Assembly (NCBI RefSeq): GCF_004349055.1
Contig: NZ_SMKX01000071.1
Location: forward strand, 1-39,854
Direction of reading: 5' to 3'
Source of the DNA: Kribbella antibiotica
Lineage (GTDB): Bacteria > Actinomycetota > Actinomycetes > Propionibacteriales > Kribbellaceae
Length of the DNA: 39,854 bases
The notes beneath the pieces are model-generated. The model was given only the letters and a program-made list of their open reading frames with translations, did no database searches and was not told the DNA's origin. Both the position numbers and the translations under genes were made by a program. This document shows, one piece after another, positions 7,237 through 14,949 of this stretch; the first letter of the stretch is position 1, and every line of letters starts with the position of its first letter.

Positions 7237-8622
7237 ATGGGGAAAATCGCCCGAGTACCCGTGCCGAAACTCTCCGCTCTGCTGGCCGCGGCGGCTGCCG
7301 GAGCCCTCGCACTGAGTGCACTGCCGAGCAATGCCGCCGAGCCGGTGCAGCCGGTGCAGCCGGCCGTCACGACCGATATTTCGTCGGCGTTCACCGCCGC
7401 TTCCGCGAAGTACGACGTACCGCGAGAGGTTCTGGTCGCGGTCGGATATGCAGAGTCGCACCTGGAGGACCATGGTGGCCGGCCGAGCCAGTCCAACGGC
7501 TACGGCGTCATGCACCTGGTCAGCAACAACAAGAACCCCACGATGTCCGAGGCGGCCAAGCTGACCGGTCTGCCGGTCGAGAAGCTCGCCAAGGACATCC
7601 CCTCGAACATCCAAGGCGCCGCCGCGGTGCTCGACTCGTACGCCGATTCCGCAGGCCTGCAAGGGGATGCGCGCAAGGACAGCGGCCGTTGGTACGAGGC
7701 CGTCGCCAGGTACTCGCACTCCGCCGACGGCCCGACCGCCCGGCTCTACACCGACGAGGTCTTCCGGATCATCGGCGCGGGTGTGCAGGCCGAAGGCGTG
7801 ACGGTCGCGCCGACCAAGGTCACCCCGCAGCGCGGCACGTACGCGAAGGTCGCCCCGCTCGGCACCCGGACGGAATCCTCGGTCGCCGCCGTCGACTACC
7901 CCGGCGCGATCTGGAACGCGGCCTGTAGCTGCAACTACACGGTCGGCCGGACGAAGGCGATCTCCGCGATCACCATCCACGTGACGCAGGGCTCGTACGC
8001 CGGGACGATCAGCTGGTTCAAGAACTCGGCGGCCCAGGTCAGCGCGCACTACGTGATCCGGTCCAGCGACGGACAGATCACGCAGATGGTGGCCGAGAAG
8101 GACAAGGCCTGGCACGTCGGCACCGAGAACCCCTACACGGTCGGCATCGAGCACGAGGGATTCGTCGACAACCCGTCGTGGTTCACCGACGCGATGTACA
8201 AGTCGTCGGCGGCCCTGGTCCGCAACATCGCCGACCGGCGTGGCATCCCGAAGGACCGGGCCCACATCAAGGGTCACAGCGAGTTCCCGAACCAGACGCA
8301 CACCGACCCGGGCCCGAACTGGAACTGGACCTACTACATGCAGCTGGTGAACGGCGGCAACCCGAACCCGCCGACGTACAACTTCACCACCTACGGCAGC
8401 GGCGTCCGCGTCCGCGCGACGCCTCGTCTGAACGGCACCATCATCACCGAGCTCCCCGGCCCGACGCAGGTCTTCGTCACCTGCCAGGTCCAGGGCGACA
8501 CCGTCACCGCTGAGGGGACCACCAACAACTGGTGGGCCAAGCTCCGCGACCAGGGCGGCTACATGACCAACATCTACATCTCCGACCCGAACCCGAAGCT
8601 TCCAGGGGTCCCGGTCTGCTGA
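7237..8622 (+). CDS. Secreted bifunctional-looking wall hydrolase: transglycosylase-like plus amidase_2
   Basis: A signal peptide (residues 1-32, cleaved near SNAAEP) is followed by three domains. Residues 45-170 resemble a lysozyme/SLT fold, with YAESH (candidate catalytic Glu near 73) and YGVMHLVSNN. Residues 240-385 are an N-acetylmuramoyl-L-alanine amidase_2 (AmpD/PGRP) domain, with probable zinc ligands His248 (IHVTQG), His347 (KGHSEF) and Asp357 or His355 (HTDPGP). Residues 385-461 form an SH3-like module ending LPGVPVC. I chose ATG at 7237 over the frame opening at 7153: GGAAGGA sits just ahead and the paralogue starts identically (MGKIARVPV). Amidases of this type cut the MurNAc-L-Ala bond. 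Activity of the N-terminal domain is inferred only. Confidence 0.9.
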   Translation: MGKIARVPVPKLSALLAAAAAGALALSALPSNAAEPVQPVQPAVTTDISSAFTAASAKYDVPREVLVAVGYAESHLEDHGGRPSQSNGYGVMHLVSNNKNPTMSEAAKLTGLPVEKLAKDIPSNIQGAAAVLDSYADSAGLQGDARKDSGRWYEAVARYSHSADGPTARLYTDEVFRIIGAGVQAEGVTVAPTKVTPQRGTYAKVAPLGTRTESSVAAVDYPGAIWNAACSCNYTVGRTKAISAITIHVTQGSYAGTISWFKNSAAQVSAHYVIRSSDGQITQMVAEKDKAWHVGTENPYTVGIEHEGFVDNPSWFTDAMYKSSAALVRNIADRRGIPKDRAHIKGHSEFPNQTHTDPGPNWNWTYYMQLVNGGNPNPPTYNFTTYGSGVRVRATPRLNGTIITELPGPTQVFVTCQVQGDTVTAEGTTNNWWAKLRDQGGYMTNIYISDPNPKLPGVPVC

Positions 8623-8640
8623 CCGCGATCGCGGGTGAAG

Positions 8641-8671
8641 CACTGCCGGGTGCTTTTCGCACCCGGCAGTG
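8641..8671 (+). terminator. Strong hairpin between the two amidase genes
   Basis: A perfect 13-bp stem CACTGCCGGGTGC / GCACCCGGCAGTG closes a TTTTC loop, 18 nt after the stop. No T-run follows, as is common in actinobacteria. It probably separates expression of the two tandem paralogues. Confidence 0.7.
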
Positions 8672-8723
8672 ATCTTCTGGCGTGGAATGATCGCGGCGAA
8701 TTCACGCCAACAGAAGGATGCCC

Positions 8724-10118
8724 ATGGGGAAAATCGCCCGAGTACCCGTGTCCAGATTCTCCGCCCTGCTCGCCGCGGCCGCCGCCGGAGCTCTCGCCTT
8801 GAGCAGCCTGCCGAGCAACGCCGCCCAGCCGACGCAGCCTGGCCGCCCAGTCGACCTCTCGACGGCGTTCAGCAACGCCTCCACCAAGTACGACGTACCG
8901 CGTGAGGTGCTCGTCGGCATCGGATACGCCGAGACGCACCTCGACGGCCACAACGGGGAGCCGAGCCAGGCAGGCGGCTACGGCCTCATGCACCTCGTGA
9001 GCAACAACAAGAACCGCACGCTGTCCGACGCCGCCAAGCTGACCGGTCTGCCGGTCGAGAAGCTCGCCAAGGACGCCGCCTCGAATATTGAAGGTGCTGC
9101 CGCGGTCCTCGACTCGTACGCCGACGCGTCGGGTCTGCGGGGCGCTGCGCGCAAGGATGCCGGCCGCTGGTACGAGTCCGTCGCCAAGTACTCGCACTCC
9201 GCCGACGGACCCACTGCCCGGCTGTACACCGACGAGGTCTTCCGGATCATCGGCGCGGGTGTGCGGTTCGCGGGTGTGACGGTCGCGCCGAAGCGGGTCA
9301 CTCCGCAGCTCGGCAGCTACGCGAAGGTCGCGCCGCTCGGCACCCAGGCGGCGTCCTCGGCCCAGGCCGTCGACTACCCCGGCGCGATCTGGAACCCGGC
9401 CTGCAGCTGCAACTACGACGTCGGCCGGTCCGTGCCGATCACCACGATCGTCATCCACGTCACCCAGGGCCAATACGCCGGGACGATCAGCTGGTTCAAG
9501 GATCCGCAGGCCAAGACCAGCGCCCATTACGTGGTCCGGTCCGACGACGGACAGGTCACCCAGATGGTGGCCGAGAAGGACAAGGCCTGGCACGCCCTCT
9601 CGGCGAACCCCTACTCGATCGGTATCGAGCACGAGGGATACGTCCATGACGCGACCTGGTTCACCAACTCGATGTACCGCGCGTCGGCCGCGCTGACCCG
9701 CAACATCGCCGACCGCCGGGGTATCCCGAAGGACCGGGACCACATCAAGGGGCACGTCGAGCTTCCGAACCAGACCCACACCGACCCTGGGCCGCACTGG
9801 AACTGGGACTACTACATGCAGCTGGTGAACGGCGGCAACCCGGCCCCGCTGCCGGATCCGCCGACCTGGAACTTCAGCACCTGGAGCGAGAACGTCAACG
9901 TCCGCAAGGGACCCCATCTGCGCGACGACAAAGTGACCGTCCTGCCCGGCCCGACGCGGGTCCAGGTCCTCTGCCAGATCCAGGGCGACACGGTCACCGC
10001 GGAGGGCACCACCAACAACTGGTGGTCCAAGCTCCGCGACCAGGGTGGCTACGTCAGCAACATCTACATCGCCCACCCAGATGCCAAGCTCCCCGGAATC
10101 GACATCTGCACGTCATAG
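8724..10118 (+). CDS. Second transglycosylase-like/amidase_2 wall hydrolase, tandem paralogue
   Basis: Close paralogue of the preceding gene with the same signal peptide (MGKIARVPVSRFSALLA), N-terminal transglycosylase-like domain (YAETH, YGLMHLVSNN), amidase_2 core (IHVTQG, IGIEHEG, KGHVEL, HTDPGPH) and C-terminal SH3-like module, here ending LPGIDICTS. I chose ATG at 8724, 5 nt after AGAAGGA and matching the paralogue, over ATG at 8718. Both copies keep all apparent zinc and catalytic residues, so neither looks like a pseudogene. The main differences are in surface loops and the linker before the SH3-like module. The stop overlaps the end of the convergent CPBP gene by 6 nt. Confidence 0.9.
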   Translation: MGKIARVPVSRFSALLAAAAAGALALSSLPSNAAQPTQPGRPVDLSTAFSNASTKYDVPREVLVGIGYAETHLDGHNGEPSQAGGYGLMHLVSNNKNRTLSDAAKLTGLPVEKLAKDAASNIEGAAAVLDSYADASGLRGAARKDAGRWYESVAKYSHSADGPTARLYTDEVFRIIGAGVRFAGVTVAPKRVTPQLGSYAKVAPLGTQAASSAQAVDYPGAIWNPACSCNYDVGRSVPITTIVIHVTQGQYAGTISWFKDPQAKTSAHYVVRSDDGQVTQMVAEKDKAWHALSANPYSIGIEHEGYVHDATWFTNSMYRASAALTRNIADRRGIPKDRDHIKGHVELPNQTHTDPGPHWNWDYYMQLVNGGNPAPLPDPPTWNFSTWSENVNVRKGPHLRDDKVTVLPGPTRVQVLCQIQGDTVTAEGTTNNWWSKLRDQGGYVSNIYIAHPDAKLPGIDICTS

Positions 10119-10973
10119 CCGTTTCGTCCATGCCAGCCAGCTGGTGAAGAGACCCATCACCAGCCAGCCCGGCCAGCCCTGCAGACCCACAGTCATCGGG
10201 TCCAGGTTCTGGCCGGGCTCGCTGAGTTGCCATACCAGCCGGGTGCTCACGTTGCTGGCCACTGCGTGAGCCAGTACGGCGGGGAGCACGGAGCCCGACC
10301 GCAGCCGCAGCCAGCTGAAGATCGGCAGCATCACCAGACACGCGATCATGAAGCTTCCCACCGAGGCGAGTAGTGAGTGCCCCGGGTACTGCCCGCCCAT
10401 GAGCAGCGTCGGCAGGTGCCAGAGCGCCATCAGAATCCCGGTCAGCACATACGCGGGCAGTAGCCCGTAGCGCCGCATCCGGGGGAGCAAGTACCCCTGC
10501 CAACCCAGCTCCTCGCCGTAGAAGAACGGCAGTCCGATGACCACCGTCAACGCCACCGCGCCGAGCCAGCCGAGCATCTGAGGCTCGAAGAGCCTGCTGA
10601 GGTCGAACTCGTAGCCCCCGGCCAGCCAGGCGACCACCAGCGAGGCCACAGTGAGTAGCAGCGGTACGGCGATCGCGAGCGCGCAATCGAGGAGTCCCTT
10701 GCGCCAGGGTCTGGGCAGGACCAGCCCGAGTGCGGCCCGGAGATCGGGCACCTTCACGACAGAGCGCAGCACGAACACAGCTGCCAAGGCGGGCGTGAGC
10801 ATGCCGGCGAAGATGCACGCCGTCTCGAAGGTGCCCATGTGCGGCTGGGTTTCGGTGCGTTCGAATCCACTCAGCAGCAGTGGCGACATGGCCAGCCACA
10901 TCCCGCCGTACGCGAGCATGAGGTAGATGGGAAGATCTGCCTTGGATCGTCGGTTCACGAGAGTAGTCGTCAT
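10113..10973 (-). CDS. CPBP-family intramembrane metalloprotease
   Basis: A multipass membrane protein of the CAAX protease / bacteriocin-processing (Abi) family. The diagnostic motifs are present in order: EELGWQGYLLPRM (the EExxxR motif, about residue 157), ALWHLP (second His site, about 193) and LAHAVASN (third motif, about 242). At least six hydrophobic helices are visible, starting at IYLMLAYGGMWLAMSPLLL. I chose ATG at 10973 (MTTTLVNRRSK), because the frame's earlier ATG adds only a short unconserved piece. Family members process proteins within the membrane or give self-immunity to peptides. The substrate is unknown. It diverges from a sensor kinase gene across 110 bp of palindrome-containing DNA, so that two-component system may control it. 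Confidence 0.88.
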   Translation of the reverse strand: MTTTLVNRRSKADLPIYLMLAYGGMWLAMSPLLLSGFERTETQPHMGTFETACIFAGMLTPALAAVFVLRSVVKVPDLRAALGLVLPRPWRKGLLDCALAIAVPLLLTVASLVVAWLAGGYEFDLSRLFEPQMLGWLGAVALTVVIGLPFFYGEELGWQGYLLPRMRRYGLLPAYVLTGILMALWHLPTLLMGGQYPGHSLLASVGSFMIACLVMLPIFSWLRLRSGSVLPAVLAHAVASNVSTRLVWQLSEPGQNLDPMTVGLQGWPGWLVMGLFTSWLAWTKRL

Positions 10974-10984
10974 ACAAGTCGACG

Positions 10985-11029
10985 CTAGAAACATCTAGGC
11001 CCGGTTACGATCCCGCCTACAGGTGTAGG
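10985..11029. promoter_or_regulatory. Two palindromes in the divergent CPBP / sensor kinase promoter region
   Basis: CTAGA-AACA-TCTAG (10985-10998) and CCTACA-GG-TGTAGG (11016-11029) are both perfect inverted repeats and lie 17 bp apart in a 110-bp gap between divergent genes. They are candidate binding sites for the adjacent response regulator. Confidence 0.4.
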
Positions 11030-11083
11030 AAGAGTAGAGCCTGCTGTACCGACCCAGCCGCCGTTGTACCGCATGATCGAGGT

Positions 11084-12199
11084 ATGACGTGGACACGGCG
11101 GCTGGGCCGCGGGGGATCAGCAAGCAAGTTCCTACTGCTGCGGTCGTTCACTGCCAACGGCGAGCTCGTCCGAGCAGGCAAGTACCTGGACCGGTACGAC
11201 GTGGCGCAGTTGCCGGCCGGCACGAAGAGGTCGTTCAAGCGGGGCCTGTGGCTCACGCTGGGCGTCCTGGCGTACATCCCGGAGCTGTTCGTCGTACTGT
11301 TCGGGATCTGCGCCGTACCGAGCGCACTGCTGACCACGGTGTTGTGGCAGTTCGGCGTCAACGACACCACTCTGCTGGGCGTCACCCTCGACAGCTGGTG
11401 GGATGTAGTCCGGCTTGCACCGCTGCAGATCCTGCTGGGGTTGGGGCTGCTGGGCTGGGTGACGCCAGCGCTGGCTCGTGGCCACGCCAAGACGGTGCTG
11501 AAGGTGCTGGCGCCCACAGCCGACCAGCTGGAGGCGGCTCGCCTCAACCAGCGGGTGGAGGAGCTGACGCGCACCCGGGCCGGTGCGGTGGACTCACACG
11601 GCGCAGAGCTGCGCCGGATCGAGAGAGATCTGCATGACGGCACGCAAGCCCAGTTGGTGTCGCTGGCGATGCGCATCGGCATCGCCAAGCAGGTGATGGC
11701 CGATGACCCGGAGAAGGCGGCCAAGCTGCTCGACGATGCTCGCGATGGCGCCGAACAAGCCATGCACGAGCTACGCGGCGTACTGCGCACTATGTACCCA
11801 CCGATCCTTCAGGACCGCGGTCTGGCCGGTGCGGTCTCCGCACTCGCCGCTCGCTGCCCACTGCCGGTGGAGCTGCGGGTGGCGGAGCTCGGCCAGGTCC
11901 CAGCCCCAGTAGAGGCCGCTGCGTACTTCGTCGTCGCGGAGTCCCTCACCAACGTCACCAAGCACTCCGCAGCCGGCCGGGTCGACCTGGTGCTGGAGCG
12001 CCGCGGCACTGAGCTCTACCTGGAGATCACCGACGACGGAATCGGTGGCGCGCGCATCAACGAACAGTCCGACCTGCTGGGCCGGGGGAGCGGGCTGCAT
12101 GGCATGCTCCACCGGGTAGAAGCGATCGACGGCCATCTGGAACTGCGGAGCCCGATCGGCGGACCCACCACGATCGAGGTCAGCTTTCCGTGCGAGTGA
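11084..12199 (+). CDS. Sensor histidine kinase (HisKA_3 type)
   Basis: A NarL-family partner kinase. The N-terminal region has two predicted membrane stretches (about residues 55-85 and 108-130) with little outside the membrane, suggesting an intramembrane-sensing kinase. The dimerisation/phosphoacceptor helix RIERDLHDGTQAQL has its His near residue 184. The HATPase_c domain follows, with the N box ESLTNVTKHS (about 287), the G box ITDDGIGGA and the GSGLHGM lid. It lacks a periplasmic sensor domain, so the signal cannot be predicted. ATG at 11084 has GAGG just ahead. The stop overlaps the start of the response regulator gene, so the two are coupled. The CPBP gene is divergent, a common arrangement for envelope-stress or peptide-response modules. 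Confidence 0.92.
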   Translation: MTWTRRLGRGGSASKFLLLRSFTANGELVRAGKYLDRYDVAQLPAGTKRSFKRGLWLTLGVLAYIPELFVVLFGICAVPSALLTTVLWQFGVNDTTLLGVTLDSWWDVVRLAPLQILLGLGLLGWVTPALARGHAKTVLKVLAPTADQLEAARLNQRVEELTRTRAGAVDSHGAELRRIERDLHDGTQAQLVSLAMRIGIAKQVMADDPEKAAKLLDDARDGAEQAMHELRGVLRTMYPPILQDRGLAGAVSALAARCPLPVELRVAELGQVPAPVEAAAYFVVAESLTNVTKHSAAGRVDLVLERRGTELYLEITDDGIGGARINEQSDLLGRGSGLHGMLHRVEAIDGHLELRSPIGGPTTIEVSFPCE

Positions 12200-12828
12200 T
12201 CATCCTTGAGGACAACCCGATCCTGGCCGAGGGGCTCGGTCTGCTGCTGAGCAATTCGGGGTTCGAAGTGGCGGCGGTCGCCGCCGATGTGGACGGTTTC
12301 GAGCAGGCGCTGGCCGACCACCAGGTCGATATCGCCATCGTCGATGTACGGTTGCCGCCCACCTTCACCGACGAGGGTCTGCGCGCCGCCATCAAGGCGC
12401 GCAGTGAGCGACCGGCCTTTCCGGTGCTGGTCTTTTCCCAGTACGTCGAGGAGATCTACGCGGCCGAACTTCTCGCGGCCGGCAGCGAAGGTGTCGGGTA
12501 TCTGCTCAAGGATCGGGTGTCCCGCGTCGACGAGTTCCTCGAGGCGGTACGGCGGGTTGCGGCGGGCGGCACGGTGCTCGACCCGGAAGTGGTCAGCCAG
12601 CTGATGGTGAAGAAGAGCAATCCGCTCGACCGCCTCACTCCGCGGGAGCAGGAAGTCCTCGCCCTGATGGCCGAAGGACTCGGCAACACCGCGATCGCGA
12701 CGAAGCTCGTCGTCTCCGAAGGTGCTGTCCACAAACACGTTGGAAACGTTTTCCTCAAACTGGACCTGCCGGTGTCCGATTCCGGCCACCGCCGCGTGCT
12801 GGCGGTTCTGGCCTACTTGGGACTCTGA
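12190..12828 (+). CDS. LuxR/NarL-family response regulator
   Basis: A DNA-binding response regulator and cognate partner of the overlapping kinase gene. The receiver domain starts MRVIILEDNPILAEGL, has the phospho-acceptor Asp in VDVRLPP (about residue 53), the switch Ser in VFSQYVE and Lys in YLLKDRV. The C-terminal helix-turn-helix (about residues 145-205) includes LTPREQEVLALMAEGLGNTA and SEGAVHKHVGNVFLKL. GTG at 12190 overlaps the kinase stop by 10 nt. A second GTG at 12196 would give a GTGA overlap but would cut the first beta strand short. Likely targets are its own promoter region and the divergent CPBP gene. This is inferred from position. Confidence 0.93.
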   Translation: MRVIILEDNPILAEGLGLLLSNSGFEVAAVAADVDGFEQALADHQVDIAIVDVRLPPTFTDEGLRAAIKARSERPAFPVLVFSQYVEEIYAAELLAAGSEGVGYLLKDRVSRVDEFLEAVRRVAAGGTVLDPEVVSQLMVKKSNPLDRLTPREQEVLALMAEGLGNTAIATKLVVSEGAVHKHVGNVFLKLDLPVSDSGHRRVLAVLAYLGL

Positions 12829-12874
12829 CGCATGCGGTCTTGACGACCGGTGCAACGTACGCCACTCTCAACCA

Positions 12875-12886
12875 GAGAGCGCTCTC
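12875..12886. promoter_or_regulatory. LacI-family-like operator before the secreted protease
   Basis: GAGAGCGCTCTC is a perfect 12-bp palindrome with a central CG pair. It resembles the actinobacterial CebR/CelR boxes (TGGGAGCGCTCCCA). It sits 38 bp upstream of the protease ATG, where a repressor would block transcription. No LacI gene is in this window. Confidence 0.45.
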
Positions 12887-12924
12887 ACACCCACCGAAAC
12901 CGCCCCTAGGTGAGGGAGAGAACA

Positions 12925-14058
12925 ATGAAGGTTTTCCTGACGGCTGTGCTGGCAGTGAGCGCGATCAGCGTTCCCGGTCAGCTCGCCGGCCAAGCCGTTG
13001 CCACCGGCATCGACAAGCCGCTGACCGTTGCCGGTCAAGCCGAAGCGATGCAGAAGGACTTCGGCCTGACCGAGCAGCAGATGAACGCGCGGCTCAAGTC
13101 CGAGACCGATGCCGCCAAACTGCTGCCGACTGCCCAGAAGGCAGCCGGTGCAGAGTTCGGCGGTGCCTGGTACGACGCCGCCAAGCAGAAGCTGGTGGTC
13201 GGACTGGCCGGTTCGAGCCGCGTAGCCGCTGTGCAGGCGACTGGTGTCGAAACGGTTGCCGTGCCGAAGACTGCCGCCGTACTGGCCAAGCAGAAGGATG
13301 CCGTCGACAAGCTGGCCGGGAAGGCTGTGCCGGCTGCGGTCAGCGGCTGGTCAGCCGATCCGAAGACCGGCAGCGTCGTCATCAATGTCCAAGCAGGTAA
13401 GCGATCCCAGGCCATCGACGCGTTCGTGGCCAAGGTCGGCAAGGCTGGTGCGGTGACCGTTCGCGAGGTGGCGTCGCAGGCGCCGCAGACGTTCGCGGCC
13501 GGCACTGTCGGCGGCGACCCGTACTACGTCAGCAACATCCGCTGCTCGATCGGCTTCTCCGTGCACGGCGGTTACGTCACCGCCGGCCACTGCGGCCGAA
13601 GCGGACGGGTCCGCGGCTGGGACGGTTCGGACCAGGGCGATTTCCGGGCCTGGTCCTTCCCTGGCAACGACTATGCCTGGGTCGCGACCGGCTATGGCTG
13701 GTGGACCGTTCCGGTCGTCCTCGGCTGGGGGAGCGGGGACAAGCTCGTCCGCGGATCGTGGGAAGCGCCGATCGGTTCGTCGGTCTGCCGCAGTGGCTCG
13801 ACCACGCACTGGCACTGTGGCAACGTGACGGGCAAGAACGAGACCGTGAACTACGGCAACGGTCAGTTGTTCTACGGAGCAACGAAGACCAGTGTCTGCG
13901 CCGAGGGTGGCGACTCGGGCGGGTCGTTCATCACCGGTGACCAGGCGCAGGGCGTGACGTCCGGCGGCTGGGGTAACTGCAGCAGTGGTGGCGAGACCTG
14001 GTTCCAGCCGGTCAACGAGATTCTCCAGGCCTACGGTCTGACCCTGCACACTGCATAA
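12925..14058 (+). CDS. Secreted S1 (streptogrisin/alpha-lytic type) serine protease
   Basis: A 377-residue pre-pro-enzyme. The signal peptide covers about residues 1-26 (ending GQAVA). The alpha-lytic-protease-type pro-region covers about residues 30-190 and acts as a folding chaperone in this family. The mature chymotrypsin-like domain begins near GTVGGDPYYV. The catalytic triad is visible: His222 in VTAGHCG, Asp249 in GNDYAW, Ser331 in GGDSGGSF. Six Cys at positions typical of streptogrisins probably form three disulfides. I chose ATG at 12925 behind GGGAGAG, over an upstream in-frame start at 12910. The gene is preceded by a LacI-like palindrome and followed by a bidirectional terminator. 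Probable role: extracellular protein degradation or maturation of secreted proteins. Confidence 0.95.
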   Translation: MKVFLTAVLAVSAISVPGQLAGQAVATGIDKPLTVAGQAEAMQKDFGLTEQQMNARLKSETDAAKLLPTAQKAAGAEFGGAWYDAAKQKLVVGLAGSSRVAAVQATGVETVAVPKTAAVLAKQKDAVDKLAGKAVPAAVSGWSADPKTGSVVINVQAGKRSQAIDAFVAKVGKAGAVTVREVASQAPQTFAAGTVGGDPYYVSNIRCSIGFSVHGGYVTAGHCGRSGRVRGWDGSDQGDFRAWSFPGNDYAWVATGYGWWTVPVVLGWGSGDKLVRGSWEAPIGSSVCRSGSTTHWHCGNVTGKNETVNYGNGQLFYGATKTSVCAEGGDSGGSFITGDQAQGVTSGGWGNCSSGGETWFQPVNEILQAYGLTLHTA

Positions 14059-14068
14059 CGACAGATGG

Positions 14069-14100
14069 CCCGGATCCCCCGCGCAAGAAGGGGATCCGGG
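14069..14100. terminator. Bidirectional terminator between S1 protease and M23 peptidase
   Basis: CCCGGATCCCC (14069-14079) and GGGGATCCGGG (14090-14100) form a perfect 11-bp stem around a 10-base loop. It lies between the two convergent stops at 14058 and 14110. Confidence 0.75.
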
Positions 14101-14109
14101 TCACCTGTT

Positions 14110-14892
14110 TCAGCACTCCGGTACGCCGGGGAGCTTCGCGTTCGGATCGTCGATGTAGATGTTGGTCATGTAGCCGGCCGGTGAGTTGAGCTTGGCCCAC
14201 CAGTTGTTGGTGTACCCCTCGGCGTTCACGGTGTCACCCTGGATCTGGCACAGCACCCGGACCGAGGTCGGGCCGCCGAGAGTGGCCACCACGGAACCGT
14301 TCAGCCGCGGCGTGGACCGGACGTTGACACCGGACCCCCAGGTCATGAAGGGCTTTCCGGGTCCACCGCAACCGTTGTCGCTGGTCAGGTGGTAGCTGCC
14401 ATAGGAGCCCGGGTAGGCGAGCCCGCTGCCGTTGATGACGATGTTCTGTCCCACACCGTTGAGCAGCTGCTCGTAGTGGATGTGCGGCCCGCTCGAGGCG
14501 CCGGTGGTGCCGGTGACCCCGATCTGCTGACCCTGCGAGACGGCTGCTCCGTTGGCCACCGAGTACGCGGACAGGTGGAAGTAGTACGTCTTCCACCCAC
14601 CACCGTGCTCGATGCGGATCCAGTTGCCGGCTCCACCGGCCTGGTACTCCCGGTACGCCGTACCGCCCGCGGAGGCGAGGACCGGCGTACCGCCTGTCGT
14701 GCCTCCGTCGGAGCGGATGAAGTCGAGTGCGCGGCGGACCTCAGTGGAGTGGTGGCTGTAGGTCCAGCGTTGGCCACAAGGGAATGGGGCCTTGAAGTTC
14801 GGCGCTGCCTGCGCCTGCGTCGGTACGGCCACCAGGGTGGCGGCACCGAGCAGGATCGCGGCGAGAACTGCTACGAATTTTCTGGGCGGCAT
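14110..14892 (-). CDS. Secreted M23 (LytM) endopeptidase with C-terminal SH3-like module
   Basis: A signal peptide covers residues 1-29 (ending AQAAPN). The M23 domain (about residues 35-165) contains ALDFIRSD, IRIEHGGGWKTYYFHLS, the closing GPHIHYEQL (HxH) and the typical VSQGQQIGVTGTTGASSG turn. The usual first His ligand position is less clear (YSHHSTEVRRALDF). These enzymes cut peptide cross-links in peptidoglycan or, in some soil bacteria, other proteins. The last ~75 residues (GVNVRSTPR... LPGVPEC) are the same SH3-like module found in the two amidases upstream, including the paired Cys. The ribosome binding site is weak. An inverted repeat CATGGT/ACCATG (14904-14924) sits just upstream of the start. 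Confidence 0.9.
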   Translation of the reverse strand: MPPRKFVAVLAAILLGAATLVAVPTQAQAAPNFKAPFPCGQRWTYSHHSTEVRRALDFIRSDGGTTGGTPVLASAGGTAYREYQAGGAGNWIRIEHGGGWKTYYFHLSAYSVANGAAVSQGQQIGVTGTTGASSGPHIHYEQLLNGVGQNIVINGSGLAYPGSYGSYHLTSDNGCGGPGKPFMTWGSGVNVRSTPRLNGSVVATLGGPTSVRVLCQIQGDTVNAEGYTNNWWAKLNSPAGYMTNIYIDDPNAKLPGVPEC

Positions 14893-14903
14893 TTCTGCAG
14901 TGT

Positions 14904-14924
14904 CATGGTGAACAACAAACCATG
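14904..14924. repeat. Inverted repeat upstream of the M23 gene
   Basis: CATGGT and ACCATG flank a 9-base A/C-rich loop in the AT-rich gap before the M23 start codon. It may be an operator or a leader hairpin. Nothing else marks it. Confidence 0.3.
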
Positions 14925-14949
14925 CAAGACCCAGAGTAGTTAATAAATG

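Noticed and set aside
6262..10076. Long minus-strand ORFs (793 and 500 codons) opposite the amidohydrolase and amidase genes
   Set aside because: They are antisense shadows caused by high GC third positions and look alike only because the two amidase genes are paralogous.
8724..10118. Second amidase copy as a decaying duplicate
   Set aside because: The frame is intact and all apparent zinc and catalytic residues, signal peptide and C-terminal module are kept.
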